Positions 45,275 to 54,816 of a stretch of DNA of 64,000 nt are shown piece after piece (the stretch's first letter is position 1; each line of letters opens with the position of its first letter). Source of the DNA: Natrinema salaciae (GTDB lineage: Archaea; Halobacteriota; Halobacteria; Halobacteriales; Natrialbaceae); the NCBI RefSeq assembly GCF_900110865.1, contig NZ_FOFD01000001.1, forward strand, positions 248,001 to 312,000. The letters are read 5' to 3'. The notes beneath the pieces are model-generated. The model was given only the letters and a program-made list of their open reading frames with translations, did not search any database and had not been told where the DNA came from. A program made the position numbers and the translations under genes.

Positions 45275-46203
45275 GCGCGGCCCCGGTCCGGGCCGTCGGC
45301 GTCGACGCCGGCGACCGCCGCGGCGGCTGGGTCCCCGATATCGACGCCCGAATGGCCGCCCTCGAGTCCCCCGTTCGCGACGTCGTCGAGTCCGTGCGCG
45401 AGCCGCTCGCGGACGCCGATCGAATCACGCTCGTTCCGGACGCCCAGTACCCGTTCCACCCCTCGTCGGGGATGATCGCCGACCCCGCCGTCGTCGGCTC
45501 GCTCGTCGCTCGCCTCGAGCGCCGGACGGACGCCGCCGTGGCGGTCGCCGGACTGACCGACGATCGCATCGCTTTCGAGCGGACCGCCGAGTATCTGGGA
45601 TACGCGGGCCTGCTCGAGCGGTTCGACGCGGAACTCGTCGATCTGGCGACCGAACCCTGGACGAACGACAGCTGCGAGGTCGACGGGAGTCCGGTCGCGG
45701 TGTCGGTACCGAACCGGCTCGCCGACGGGGCGGTCGTCGTCGTCCCGTCGCTGCGGCCGACCGAGGACGGGCCGGTCGCGGGCGCGATGCGAACGCTCGC
45801 GTCGGTCGTCGACTGCGACGACGCGCCCGAGCGCGTTCCGGTCGCGGCGACGCGCGTCGTCGACCCCGCGGCCGCCGTTCTGGACGCGACGACCGCCTAC
45901 GGCGGGAAGCCCGCCGCCGGGAACGCGCTGTTCGCGGGGCCGGTTCCGGCCGTCGACGCCGTCGCCACGTCACTCCTCGGCCGATCGATCGAGACCGACG
46001 GCGCGCTCGAGATCGCCCGCGGGGACGAGGGACCGGTCACCGTCGAGGGGCGTGGCGTGGACTTCGACGGCCTTCGTGACCGCATTCCCGACGGCGAGTT
46101 GCCGTCGGCGGACGAGACCCATCCCGCCGTCTCGACGGCGTACCGCGTCTACGCTGCGATCGCCGGCGACGCCGTTCCGCCCCAGCTCGAGGGTGGTCGA
46201 TGA
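45271..46203 (+). CDS. DUF362-like protein
   Basis: A 310-residue protein with the DUF362 pattern: DRITLVPDAQYPFHPSSGMIADP near the N-terminus, a central VVVVPSLRPTEDGPVAG strand-loop and AVDAVATSLLG near the C-terminus. It lacks the iron-sulfur cysteines seen in some members. It overlaps its neighbours by ATGA on both sides, so it is translated with them. DUF362 has no settled function; context points to sugar or cofactor metabolism. Confidence 0.65.
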   Translation: MSAAPVRAVGVDAGDRRGGWVPDIDARMAALESPVRDVVESVREPLADADRITLVPDAQYPFHPSSGMIADPAVVGSLVARLERRTDAAVAVAGLTDDRIAFERTAEYLGYAGLLERFDAELVDLATEPWTNDSCEVDGSPVAVSVPNRLADGAVVVVPSLRPTEDGPVAGAMRTLASVVDCDDAPERVPVAATRVVDPAAAVLDATTAYGGKPAAGNALFAGPVPAVDAVATSLLGRSIETDGALEIARGDEGPVTVEGRGVDFDGLRDRIPDGELPSADETHPAVSTAYRVYAAIAGDAVPPQLEGGR

Positions 46204-47180
46204 CCGCGACGACCGACTCCCCCACCGCGGCGGTCACCGGCGCGACCGGCTTCCTCGGCTCGCGGCTCTGTGACCGCCTGCTCGAGGAAGGATGGACCGT
46301 CCGCGGACTCAGCCGCCCGACTTCGGAGCGCGGCGATCTCGACGACGTCGAGTGGTACGTCGGCGACATCCTCGACGAGGAGACGCTGCGAGAACTCGTG
46401 GACGGAGCAGACGCCGTCTTCCACCTCGCGGGGATCGGCCTCTGGAGCGCCGGCCCCGGGACCGTCTGGGAAGTCAACCGCGACGGGACCGAGCACCTGC
46501 TCGAGGCCTGCCGCGACGGCGACGTGGGACGGGTGGTGTTCACCAGTACCTCCGGGACGCGCCGTCCGCAGGGAGACGACGACTTCGCGGACGAGACGGA
46601 CGTGGCCGAACCGATCGGTGCCTATCAGGCCTCGAAAGCCGAGGCCGAGCAGTTGGTCGATCGGTACGCCGACGCGGACGGGGACGCCGTCACCGTCCAC
46701 CCGACGTCGATCTTCGGCCCCGGCGACGAGGCGTTCACCGCCCAGTTGCTCTCGATGGGCGTCGAACGAACGATGCCCGCACACCTCCCCGGCGGCCTGA
46801 GCATCGTCGGCGTTTCGGACGTCGTCGACGGCCTCCTCGCGGCGTACGACCGCGGCACGACCGGCGAGCACTACATCCTCGGCGGCGAGAACCTCACCTA
46901 CGACCGGGCGGTCTCCCGGATCGCGGACGCGGCCGACGGCTCGCCAGCCCGGATTCGCGTTCCCGCGGCCGCCATCCACGCCGCCGGCCCGGTCGCCGAG
47001 GTCGTCGACGCCGTCGCCGATCGGCGGATGTTTCCCTTCGACCGAGAGATGGCCCGGCTCGCGACCCAGCGGCTGTTCTACACCTCGCGGAAAGCCAACG
47101 AGGAGTTAGGGTACGAGTACCGGCCGCTCGAGGCCCACGTGCCCGAAGCGATGGAGTGGTACCGGGCGGAAGTCCGGTAG
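46200..47180 (+). CDS. NAD-dependent epimerase/dehydratase (extended SDR)
   Basis: A 326-residue extended short-chain dehydrogenase: AVTGATGFLGSRL (NAD site), FHLAGIGLWS, FTSTSGTRR and the catalytic YQASK. It acts on a nucleotide sugar or related substrate. It is last in the operon with the Gfo/Idh oxidoreductase and DUF362 gene. The specific reaction cannot be told from sequence. Confidence 0.88.
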   Translation: MTATTDSPTAAVTGATGFLGSRLCDRLLEEGWTVRGLSRPTSERGDLDDVEWYVGDILDEETLRELVDGADAVFHLAGIGLWSAGPGTVWEVNRDGTEHLLEACRDGDVGRVVFTSTSGTRRPQGDDDFADETDVAEPIGAYQASKAEAEQLVDRYADADGDAVTVHPTSIFGPGDEAFTAQLLSMGVERTMPAHLPGGLSIVGVSDVVDGLLAAYDRGTTGEHYILGGENLTYDRAVSRIADAADGSPARIRVPAAAIHAAGPVAEVVDAVADRRMFPFDREMARLATQRLFYTSRKANEELGYEYRPLEAHVPEAMEWYRAEVR

Positions 47181-47349
47181 GCCAGTGAGACTCCCTCACC
47201 ACCCGATCGAGTGCGAGCTAGCTGAAGCCGACTCCAACCGCTGCTCGACCGCACGGTTCGCCGATCCTTCCGAACGCTCCCGCTCGGTGGGCGATATCTG
47301 CTCGTCGAACTGGAAGCCGGCAGCGGGCTCGTGCTCGTACCGGACCGTT

Positions 47350-48369
47350 TTACTCGAGCCCGGCCGCGCTCTCCGTGCGCCGATTCTCCCCGTCGGTCTC
47401 GGCCTCGACCTCGACCTCGGCCTCGGCTTCGGTCTCGATGACCCGCCCGGCGACCCGCTCGTACACCTCGAGCATCCGGTCGGCCGTCCGGTCGATGCTG
47501 ACCTCGCGGGCGGCGGCTCGGCCGTTCGATCGCTCGTCGCGCTCGAGGACGGCGAGCAGCCCCTGAATCAGTTCCTCGTCGTTCGCGGCGACGTACGAGG
47601 GGTCGACGCCGGCCAGCCGTTCGCGGACGTCGCCGACGTCGACGGCGACCACCGGCAGGTTACAGGCCAGGGCTTCCTTCACCGAGTTGGGCGATCCCTC
47701 GCTGTGGGAGGTCAACAGGAGCGCGTCGGCGGCGTTCATGTAGTCCGGAACGGCGTCGTGATCGACGCCGGAGACGGTCCGGAGCCTGACGGGTCGCTCG
47801 AGGAGATTGTCGACGACGGTCACGACGCGCTCGGCCCGCGGGTAATTTTTCACGTCCCGCGCGGGCGAGTAGGGGAAGAGTACCTCGCACGCGTCCTCGT
47901 CGTCGTCCCACCCGACGCTCGCCTTGGCACCGTCCTGCGGTTCGGGCCGAAACGTCTCCAGGTCGACGCCGTCCGGGATCACCGTACAGTCGCGGCCCAG
48001 AACGTCGCGCATCTCCGCGGACATGACGACGACCGCGTCACAGAAGGGCGCGGCGAGTCGGCTGATCGGGGCGACCGGACCGTGCACGTCCGATCCCCAC
48101 AGCGAGAGGACGACCGGCGTGCGGACCTGTGCGAGCGCCATCGGTGCCGTCAGCCCGTAGTGGGCGTGGATCAGGTCGTAGCCGTTCCTCGCCTCCCGGA
48201 CGACTCTCGGGACGGTCCGGACGTAGTCCGTCGGTCCACGAGCGGTGTCGGCGTCGACCTCGCCAGCGACCGACACCGTCGAAAAGGAGACGCCTCGATC
48301 CTCGAGCGCGGCCATCTGCTCGGTCATGAAGGGTGCGTCTTCGTTCGCCGTGACTGTGAGGACGTGCAT
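47350..48369 (-). CDS. GT4-type glycosyltransferase
   Basis: A 339-residue GT-B enzyme. DLIHAHYGLTAPMALAQ and LSLWGSDVHG are in the acceptor domain, IPDGVDLETFRPEP at the linker, and SHSEGSPNSVKEALACNLPVVAVDVGDV in the donor domain gives the EX7E motif. The C-terminus carries an unusual EAEAEVEVEAETDG run. It should add a sugar from a nucleotide donor to a lipid-linked glycan on the cytoplasmic face. An exact ATAACAAAGC element lies 32 nt upstream. Confidence 0.9.
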   Translation of the reverse strand: MHVLTVTANEDAPFMTEQMAALEDRGVSFSTVSVAGEVDADTARGPTDYVRTVPRVVREARNGYDLIHAHYGLTAPMALAQVRTPVVLSLWGSDVHGPVAPISRLAAPFCDAVVVMSAEMRDVLGRDCTVIPDGVDLETFRPEPQDGAKASVGWDDDEDACEVLFPYSPARDVKNYPRAERVVTVVDNLLERPVRLRTVSGVDHDAVPDYMNAADALLLTSHSEGSPNSVKEALACNLPVVAVDVGDVRERLAGVDPSYVAANDEELIQGLLAVLERDERSNGRAAAREVSIDRTADRMLEVYERVAGRVIETEAEAEVEVEAETDGENRRTESAAGLE

Positions 48370-48400
48370 CTCGAGCTACGGAACGCGACGCGCTGGGGCC

Positions 48401-48410
48401 GCTTTGTTAT
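48401..48410 (-). promoter_or_regulatory. ATAACAAAGC element
   Basis: Exact copy, leftward, in front of the GT4 gene; paired back-to-back with the variant at 48500. Confidence 0.65.
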
Positions 48411-48456
48411 CCGCTGGCCCTCGCGAGTCATCTTCACGTACACCTAGATGTGCGAT

Positions 48457-48466
48457 CCGTATACGG
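48457..48466. promoter_or_regulatory. Perfect palindrome CCGTATACGG between divergent promoters
   Basis: A 10-bp perfect palindrome lying close to the midpoint between the two ATAACAAAG-type elements of the GT4 and DUF354 genes. Its position suggests a shared operator. Confidence 0.4.
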
Positions 48467-48499
48467 TGATTTCCGGCCGACGACCACCGTAGCGATGCT

Positions 48500-48509
48500 A
48501 TTACAAAGG
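48500..48509 (+). promoter_or_regulatory. ATAACAAAGC-type element (variant ATTACAAAGG)
   Basis: Two mismatches to the consensus, but the end lies 25 nt before ATG 48534, the same spacing as exact copies. Confidence 0.5.
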
Positions 48510-48533
48510 GTCGACGGCGGCTATCTGTAGCCG

Positions 48534-49634
48534 ATGCGGATCCTCGTCTTGGCTAATACGCCCGCACACGTCCACCAGTATCGACACGCCGTCGACCGCC
48601 TCGAGCGAGCGGGACACGACGTGCTCGTCCTCACCCGCGAGTATGCCTGTACGACCGACCTACTCGACTACTTCGACATGCCCTACCGCGTGTACGGCGA
48701 GCACGCGACGGAGGCCTACTCGAAGCTCCAGTTCGCGCGCGAGCTCGGCGGCCAGTTCCGCACGATCGGCACCGAGGCGATCCGGTTCGGTCCCGACGTC
48801 GTCTTCGGCCGCGGCCCCTACGCGGCCTTCGCCGGCACGCTCACGCGGACGCCGGTCGTTCTGGTGCTCGACGACGAACCCGGGGACTTCAACCACACCG
48901 TCTCGCGTCCCTTCGCCGACTGCATCCTCTCGCCCGCGGTCACTCGTCGCGACCTCGGCGACGCTCACTACACCTTCGACGGCTTCAAAGAGTGCGCCTA
49001 TCTCCACCCCGACGTCTTCGAGCCGAACGAAGACATCCGGGAGTACCTCGACGTCGATCGGGACGAACCGTACGTCCTCGTCCGGTTCAACGCGCTCGAC
49101 GCGCTCCACGACACCGATATCGAGGGGTTCCGGCCGGAGCAGCGCCGGGATCTGATCGAACGCCTGAGCGAGTCGGCGACGGTCTTCGTCTCGGACGAGG
49201 GCGGCGAGATGGACCTCCGAACCCTCCCCGCGCGGCCGTACGACCTCCATCCAGCACTGATCCACGACGCGATGGCCGAAGCCTCGCTACTGGTCGCCGA
49301 CACCGGCACGATGGCCACCGAGGCCGCCCTGCTCGGGACGCCGGCCTTCCGCTACCGCGGCACCGACGACCACGAGTACGGCGAGTTCCGGGAACTCGAG
49401 CGCGCCGGTCTGGCCGAGCAGTTCGACGAGTACGACGCCGTCCGGGATCGCTCGCTCGAGATCCTCGCCGACGAGGGCGCAGCAGAACGGTGGCAGGAGC
49501 GCCGGCGGGAGTACGTCGGCGACCTCGTGAACCTGACGGACCTTCTGGTCGACGTCGCCCGGTCCCGCGGCGAACTCGAGCGCCTGGACCGGTCGACGAA
49601 GCGAGTGCTGCAGCCGCGCTCGCAGTCGATCTAA
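48534..49634 (+). CDS. DUF354 family GT-B-like protein
   Basis: A 366-residue protein starting MRILVLANTPAHVHQYRHAV, then FGRGPYAAFAGTLTRTPVVLVLDDEP and a C-terminal LLVADTGTMATEAALLGTPAFRYRG. DUF354 proteins have a GT-B fold related to UDP-GlcNAc 2-epimerases and glycosyltransferases and occur in archaeal glycan clusters. It is divergent from the GT4 gene and shares the promoter motif type, so they are probably co-expressed. The precise activity is unknown. Confidence 0.82.
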   Translation: MRILVLANTPAHVHQYRHAVDRLERAGHDVLVLTREYACTTDLLDYFDMPYRVYGEHATEAYSKLQFARELGGQFRTIGTEAIRFGPDVVFGRGPYAAFAGTLTRTPVVLVLDDEPGDFNHTVSRPFADCILSPAVTRRDLGDAHYTFDGFKECAYLHPDVFEPNEDIREYLDVDRDEPYVLVRFNALDALHDTDIEGFRPEQRRDLIERLSESATVFVSDEGGEMDLRTLPARPYDLHPALIHDAMAEASLLVADTGTMATEAALLGTPAFRYRGTDDHEYGEFRELERAGLAEQFDEYDAVRDRSLEILADEGAAERWQERRREYVGDLVNLTDLLVDVARSRGELERLDRSTKRVLQPRSQSI

Positions 49635-49739
49635 CGGCGTTGCTACCCGTCGCTCGATCCATAACGATCGATCCTGTTATATCTAAAATCACGAAACACT
49701 TTTACTGATCTTCGGAATAACGTCGACTACCCCCGTTCT

Positions 49740-49946
49740 ATGAGTCTCTCCACACTGCTCAGTGAACTGTTCTCCGGTGCGGGTTCGGGAACGGAATCGC
49801 CCGAAACCGCGACCGAAAACGGAGACGATGTCTCGTCCGTCACGGTCGTCCACGAGTGTCGGAACTGCGGGACGAACGTCTCGGTCGGAACGTGCACGTG
49901 TCCGGCCTGTGAGAGCGAGGACATCGTGAGCTACTCGATCGAGTGA
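49740..49946 (+). CDS. Small zinc-ribbon protein (68 aa)
   Basis: MSLSTLLSELFSGAGSG opens an amphipathic helix followed by an acidic linker, then HECRNCGTNVSVGTCTCPACESEDIV, a rubredoxin-like zinc ribbon with CxxC and CPAC knuckles. The ATG at 49740 follows a TATA-like CACTTTTACTG by about 35-40 nt. Similar short zinc ribbons are common in haloarchaea; function unknown. Confidence 0.75.
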   Translation: MSLSTLLSELFSGAGSGTESPETATENGDDVSSVTVVHECRNCGTNVSVGTCTCPACESEDIVSYSIE

Positions 49947-50050
49947 CCGCCGCCTGGACTCGACGCGCATCGAGACGGCGTCTCGAGCGTCCGATAGCCG
50001 TCGCAAAATCGAATCGACACCGGCGCTGACCCGCTCCTCGAACGACGTCG

Positions 50051-51142
50051 CTACCGCACGCCCCGCTGCGCGGGCGCTCGATCGTCGCGGTCGCGGTCGT
50101 CGACCCGCTCGTCGTCCGGGTCTCCCTCCGCGCACGGCACCTCGAGTTCCTCGTTCGCCTCGGCGTCGAGCCTGATGGCAGTCCCGAGCGAGACGAGGCC
50201 GAGCAGGACGGCGACGAACGAGGAGACGCCGCCGGTGAACCCGTCCCGTCCGTTCGCCGCTCGAGCGGCCGACCCGAGCAGGCCCGCCGCCCCGCCGGCC
50301 AGGCCCGCCGCTCCGACGGCGTAGTAGACGACAGCCGGGTTGAACGAACGGACCAGGTATCTGGTCTTCAGTCGCCAGCAGAAACTCCGGAGCAACAGCA
50401 GCGAGACGAACCGAACGAACGGCACGTACTTGATGCTGCTCTCCTCGTCGCCGTACACGGCCGACATCGGGACGTCCGCGACCCGGAACCCCGCCACGTT
50501 GAGATGCGTCAGCAAGTGATTGAGGAAGCCGTACTGGTCGGTGATCGACTCGAGGTCGAGCGCCTCGATCGCCTCCCGCGAGATGGCGGTGTAGCCGTTC
50601 TGGGGATCGCCGATCGACCAGTAGCCGGAGGCGAACTTCGAGAGGCCGGTCAGCATGGCGTTGCCGACGAACCGGAACGTCGACATGTCCTCGCGGTCCG
50701 CCGGGCTGCGCAGCCGGTTCCCCTTCGCGTAGTCGGCCTCGCCGGTGACGACCGGGTCGACGATCCGATCGAGGATCGCCGGGTCCATCTGGCCGTCACC
50801 GTTCATCACGGCGACGACGTCCATCCCGTCCTCGGCGGCGCGGCGATAGCCGGTCTTGACCGCCGCGCCGTAGCCGTGGTTCTCCTCGTGGCGGATCGGC
50901 ACGACGCGGCGGTCGTCGCCGCCGTCGGCCACCGCGAGCGTCGACTCCGCCGGTTCGTCCGCCGCGGCTTCGTTGACGTTCTCGGCGACCCGCTGGATCA
51001 CGTCCCAGCTCTCGTCGGGGGAACGGTCGTCGACGGCGTAGATCCGATCGACGAAGTCCGGCACCGTCTCGATGACGCGGCCGACGAACGCCGCCTCGTC
51101 GTAGGCCGTAACGACGACGCCGATCCGGTTGCCCTTATACAT
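50051..51142 (-). CDS. GT2-type glycosyltransferase with C-terminal membrane helices
   Basis: A 363-residue protein: GVVVTAYDEAAFVGRVIETVP, AVDDRSPDES (nucleotide-binding Asp), VAVMNGDGQMDP (DxD region) and GDPQNGYTAISREAIEAL. The C-terminal 100 residues contain at least two hydrophobic helices, as in dolichyl-phosphate glycosyltransferases. It probably loads the sugar made by this operon onto a lipid carrier or nascent glycan. It is last in the operon, overlapping the 6-dehydrogenase gene by 8 bp. Confidence 0.9.
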   Translation of the reverse strand: MYKGNRIGVVVTAYDEAAFVGRVIETVPDFVDRIYAVDDRSPDESWDVIQRVAENVNEAAADEPAESTLAVADGGDDRRVVPIRHEENHGYGAAVKTGYRRAAEDGMDVVAVMNGDGQMDPAILDRIVDPVVTGEADYAKGNRLRSPADREDMSTFRFVGNAMLTGLSKFASGYWSIGDPQNGYTAISREAIEALDLESITDQYGFLNHLLTHLNVAGFRVADVPMSAVYGDEESSIKYVPFVRFVSLLLLRSFCWRLKTRYLVRSFNPAVVYYAVGAAGLAGGAAGLLGSAARAANGRDGFTGGVSSFVAVLLGLVSLGTAIRLDAEANEELEVPCAEGDPDDERVDDRDRDDRAPAQRGVR

Positions 51143-52598
51143 CGTTTCCCCCGTCGGTGGTCGCGCTCATCGGTTCCGCGTCGCCGCGTTCGGTTCCGCT
51201 CCCGCGATCGTCCGCCCCCCGCGGCGATCGGCCGTCGCTCGAGCCCGCGAGGTCGTACTCGCGGTGGGCCGTCTCCGAGAGGTCGACCGCGTCCCGGCCG
51301 TCGACGACGACCATCGGCTCGAGCGCCGGCCAGTCGATCCGGTCGAACGCGGCGTGGGGTGTGACGACCACGGCGGCGTCGAACGCCTCGTCGGCCAACT
51401 CGTCGGCCGCGACCGGACGTGCGCCGTACGCCGCCGGATCCACGAGCGGATCGACGCCCGCGACGTCGGCCGCCCGCTCGCGCAGTTCGTCGATCATCGC
51501 CAGCGCGGGCGAGGCCCGCGTCTCCCTGACGCCGGGGCGGTACGTGAGCCCGAGGACGGCGACCGACGCGTCCGCGAGGTCGGTGTCGATTCCGGCGAGT
51601 TCGCGCTCGAGCCGGTCGACCACGACCGACGGCATCTCGTCGTTGACCCGGCGGGCCGTTCGCGTCACGGCCATGGGCTCGTCGGTCCGGCCGAGCAGGA
51701 AGTGCGGGTAGTAGGGGATGCAGTGGCCGCCGACGCCCGGACCGGGGTCGTGCAGCTGGCACATCGGCAGGTCGTTCGCCGTCTCGATCGCCTCGCGAAC
51801 GGAGACGCCGAGTTCGTCCGCGAGCCGACCCAGCTCGTTGGCCAGGCCGATGTTGACGTCGCGGTAGATCCCCTCGAAGACCTTGACCGCTTCCGCGGTC
51901 GTCGCGTCCGAGACGGGGTGGACCGCGGCGTCCGAGAGCTCGTCGTAGACGACCGTCGCGGCTCGAGTGCTCTCGTCGTCGACGCCGCCGACGACTTTCG
52001 GGTACTCGCCGCGGATGTCCCGCAGCGCCGTCCCCGACGCGGTCCGCTCCGGACAGAACGCGAGGCCGAACTCGTCGGGCTCGAGGCCGCTCTCGCTCGC
52101 GAGGTGGGGTCGGAGGACGTCGCGACAGGTGCCCGGCGGGAGCGTGGACTCGGCGATCACCAGATCGCCGGGCGCGAGGCCGGTCGCGATGTCGTCGGCG
52201 ACCGACTCGACCGTCGCGAGCGCCGGCTCGTTCTCGTCGTCCAGCAGCGTCGGGACGATGACGACGTGGACCCGCGCCGCGTCGGCCGCCGCCGCCCCGT
52301 CGGTCGTCGCCTCGAGCCGCCCGGCCGCGACTTGCTCGGCGACGACCTCGTCGAGGCCGGGTTCGCCGACGACGTGGCTCTCGCCGCCGGCGATCCGTTC
52401 GACGACCGTCGGATCGACGTCGACGCCGGTCACGTTCCCCGTCGTCTCCGCGTAGACTGCCGCGAGCGGGAGCCCCATCTTGCCGAGCCCGTAGACCGCG
52501 ACCGGAACCTCGCCGCTCGTCAGCCGGTCGCGCTGTCGCTCCGGCGCGAGCGGCGAGCCGTAGAGCCCGTCGGTGTCGTCCGGCGAGCGCTCCGCCAT
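51135..52598 (-). CDS. UDP-sugar 6-dehydrogenase (WbpA/WecC-like)
   Basis: A 487-residue nucleotide-sugar dehydrogenase: VAVYGLGKMGLPLAAVYAE (NAD site), IAESTLPPGTCRDVLRP, KVFEGIYRDVNIGLANELGRL and the catalytic cysteine in GVGGHCIPYYPHFLL. It oxidises C6 of a UDP-N-acetylhexosamine to the uronic acid. With the neighbouring oxidase, aminotransferase and acetyltransferase it fits WbpA, the first step to UDP-GlcNAc3NAcA. The C-terminal tail of about 50 residues is acidic and low complexity. Confidence 0.88.
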   Translation of the reverse strand: MAERSPDDTDGLYGSPLAPERQRDRLTSGEVPVAVYGLGKMGLPLAAVYAETTGNVTGVDVDPTVVERIAGGESHVVGEPGLDEVVAEQVAAGRLEATTDGAAAADAARVHVVIVPTLLDDENEPALATVESVADDIATGLAPGDLVIAESTLPPGTCRDVLRPHLASESGLEPDEFGLAFCPERTASGTALRDIRGEYPKVVGGVDDESTRAATVVYDELSDAAVHPVSDATTAEAVKVFEGIYRDVNIGLANELGRLADELGVSVREAIETANDLPMCQLHDPGPGVGGHCIPYYPHFLLGRTDEPMAVTRTARRVNDEMPSVVVDRLERELAGIDTDLADASVAVLGLTYRPGVRETRASPALAMIDELRERAADVAGVDPLVDPAAYGARPVAADELADEAFDAAVVVTPHAAFDRIDWPALEPMVVVDGRDAVDLSETAHREYDLAGSSDGRSPRGADDRGSGTERGDAEPMSATTDGGNDV

Positions 52599-53620
52599 CA
52601 GGCTTCCACCTCCCGTTCCCGCGACGGTTCGTCGTCTGCGTCGGTCGGCCCCGTCGCGAGCCGATCGATCAGTTGCACCGTCTCGAGGGCCCGGATGCCG
52701 TCCTGGGCGGTGACCTCCGGCTCGGTCCCGTCACGGACGGCCTCGACGAACGACTCGAGTTCGTATCGCAGCGGCTCGCCGGTGTCGACGTGGGGGCGCT
52801 CGACGACGCTCTCGTGGCGGTACCGGGGCTGGCCGTCGCCCGAGAGGTACTCGGGGTAGGAATCCCGGTGGATCAACACCGACTGCTCGAGGTAGTCGAC
52901 CTCGACGAGACACTCGCGGGCGGTGACGGTGAGTTTCCGCACCTTCTTCTGGGTGACTCGGCTCGCCGTCACCGTCGCGACGGCGTCCTCGTACTCGATC
53001 GTCGCGGTGGCGTACTGGCCGCTCTCGGTCCCCATCGCGGCGACCGAGTGGGGTTTGTCGTCGAGAATCGAGCCGACGACGTCGACGTCGTGGACCATCA
53101 GGTCGTAGATGACGTTACCCGGGGCCATCCGGTCGATGGGCGGGCCGAGCCGTTCGGCCTGGATGCTGATCACGTCCAGGTCGTCGATCAGCTCCGCGAC
53201 CGTCTGGACCGCCGGATTGAACCGCTCGATGTGGCCGACCTGCAGTACCAGCCCCGCTTCCCGAGCCTGCTCGGCCAGTCGCTGGCCCTCCTCGACGGAC
53301 TCGGCGATCGGCTTCTCGACCAGCACGTGCACGCCCGCCTCGAGACAGGTCGAGACCACGTCGTAGTGGACGTGGGTCGGAACCGCCACCGTGACGACGT
53401 CACAGCGCTCCAGCAGCGTCTCGAGGGTGACTGGCTCGGTATCGAACTCGCTCGCGACTCGCCGGGCGAGGTCCTCGTCGCGGTCGGTGATGCCGGCCAG
53501 GTCGACGGTCGGTAGTTCGGCGTAGACCCGTGCGTGGTTCTCGCCCATCGAACCGACGCCGATGACGCCGGCACGAATCTGTTCCTCACTCGTCGCGTCC
53601 GTCCGTCTGTTCGTACTCAT
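52598..53620 (-). CDS. Gfo/Idh/MocA oxidoreductase (WbpB-like 3-dehydrogenase)
   Basis: A 340-residue protein with RAGVIGVGSMGENHARVYAEL (NAD site), VHVLVEKPIAES and VIYDLMVHDVDVVGSIL. In the Wbp pathway WbpB oxidises C3 of UDP-GlcNAcA to the 3-keto sugar used by the aminotransferase WbpE. Its stop shares a base with the next start (TGATG) and its ATG overlaps the aminotransferase stop, showing tight coupling. Assignment to WbpB rests on operon context. Confidence 0.85.
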   Translation of the reverse strand: MSTNRRTDATSEEQIRAGVIGVGSMGENHARVYAELPTVDLAGITDRDEDLARRVASEFDTEPVTLETLLERCDVVTVAVPTHVHYDVVSTCLEAGVHVLVEKPIAESVEEGQRLAEQAREAGLVLQVGHIERFNPAVQTVAELIDDLDVISIQAERLGPPIDRMAPGNVIYDLMVHDVDVVGSILDDKPHSVAAMGTESGQYATATIEYEDAVATVTASRVTQKKVRKLTVTARECLVEVDYLEQSVLIHRDSYPEYLSGDGQPRYRHESVVERPHVDTGEPLRYELESFVEAVRDGTEPEVTAQDGIRALETVQLIDRLATGPTDADDEPSREREVEA

Positions 53621-54816
53621 TGGGTGGTGTAGTGGTCGCGAACTGCTTCGACGACGGTCCGCCGGTCGCGCTCCGAGACGCCGGGATGGACGGGAAGCGA
53701 GAGGACTTCGTCGGCGGCCCGTTCGGCCTCCGGTAACGTCGCCGCCGCCGTACTGATCGTCTCGTAGGCCGGCTGGCGGTGAATCGGCGTCCCGTAGTAG
53801 ATGCCGGTCCCCACGTCGCGCTCCGAGAGGCTCGCCTCGAGCGCGTCCCGCTCGTCGGTTCGTATCGTGTACTGGTGGTAGACGTGGCGGGACCCGGTCG
53901 GCTCCGTCGGCGTCTCGAGCGGGAGATCGGCGAACCGATCGTCGTAGAAGACGGCGATCTCTCGGCGCGCGCGGTTGAAGTCGGACAGGCGCTCGAGCTG
54001 GGTGCGGCCGATCGCCGCGCCGATGCTCGTCAGCCGGTAGTTGTGCCCGAGATCGACGTGGTCGTAGCCGCCGGTTCCGCTCACGTTCCGGCCGTGGTTG
54101 ACGTAGCTCGCCGCGCGGTCGGCCACGTCGTCGCGGTCGGTGACGATCATCCCGCCCTCGCCGGTGGTCATGTTCTTCGTCGGGTAGAACGAGAAGCACG
54201 CGGCGTCGCCGAACGCCCCGACTCGCCGGCCGTCGACTTTCGCCCCGTGGGCCTGGCACGCGTCCTCGAGGACGAACAGCTCGTGTTCGTCCGCGATGTC
54301 GCACAGCGCCGGCATGTCCGCCGGCAGTCCGTAGAGATGAACGGGGAGGATGCCGACGATGTCGTCACGCTCGCCGAGGACCCGTTCGACGTCGGTCGGG
54401 TCCAGCGTGTACGTTTCCGGATCGATGTCGGCGAAGACGGGTTTGCCGCCGGCAAGCCGAATCGCGTTCGCGCTCGCGACGAACGAAAACGGCGAGGTGA
54501 TCACCGCGTCGCCGTCCTCGACGCCGAGCGCCTCGAGCGCCGCGTGTAACGCGGTCGTCCCGTTGGCCGTCGCGACCGCTTCGTCGGTCCCGCAGTAGGC
54601 CGCGAACTCCTCCTCGAAGGCCCTGACTTCCGGCCCATCGGCGAGCCGCCCGTCCTCGAGGACCGATTCGACCCGTCGAACGGCGTCGGCGCTGAGTTCG
54701 GGGTCGGCGATCGGCACCGGCGTCGCCTCGCCCTCGAGGTCGGGCTCGGCGTCCGCCGCGTCGCCACCGGTGTCGATGCCGCCGTCGGTCTCCGGGTTCT
54801 GTTCGGTATCAGTCAT
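53617..54816 (-). CDS. DegT/DnrJ/EryC1/StrS sugar aminotransferase (WbpE-like)
   Basis: A 399-residue PLP enzyme. An acidic N-terminal extension of about 35 residues is followed by VATANGTTALHAALEALGV, VLEDACQAHGAKVDGRRVG and the Schiff-base Lys in FSFYPTKNMTTGEGGMIVT. It would transaminate the 3-keto intermediate to UDP-GlcNAc(3NH2)A. All key residues are present, unlike in the divergent 19081 homologue. It overlaps both neighbours by ATGA. Confidence 0.9.
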   Translation of the reverse strand: MTDTEQNPETDGGIDTGGDAADAEPDLEGEATPVPIADPELSADAVRRVESVLEDGRLADGPEVRAFEEEFAAYCGTDEAVATANGTTALHAALEALGVEDGDAVITSPFSFVASANAIRLAGGKPVFADIDPETYTLDPTDVERVLGERDDIVGILPVHLYGLPADMPALCDIADEHELFVLEDACQAHGAKVDGRRVGAFGDAACFSFYPTKNMTTGEGGMIVTDRDDVADRAASYVNHGRNVSGTGGYDHVDLGHNYRLTSIGAAIGRTQLERLSDFNRARREIAVFYDDRFADLPLETPTEPTGSRHVYHQYTIRTDERDALEASLSERDVGTGIYYGTPIHRQPAYETISTAAATLPEAERAADEVLSLPVHPGVSERDRRTVVEAVRDHYTTQ

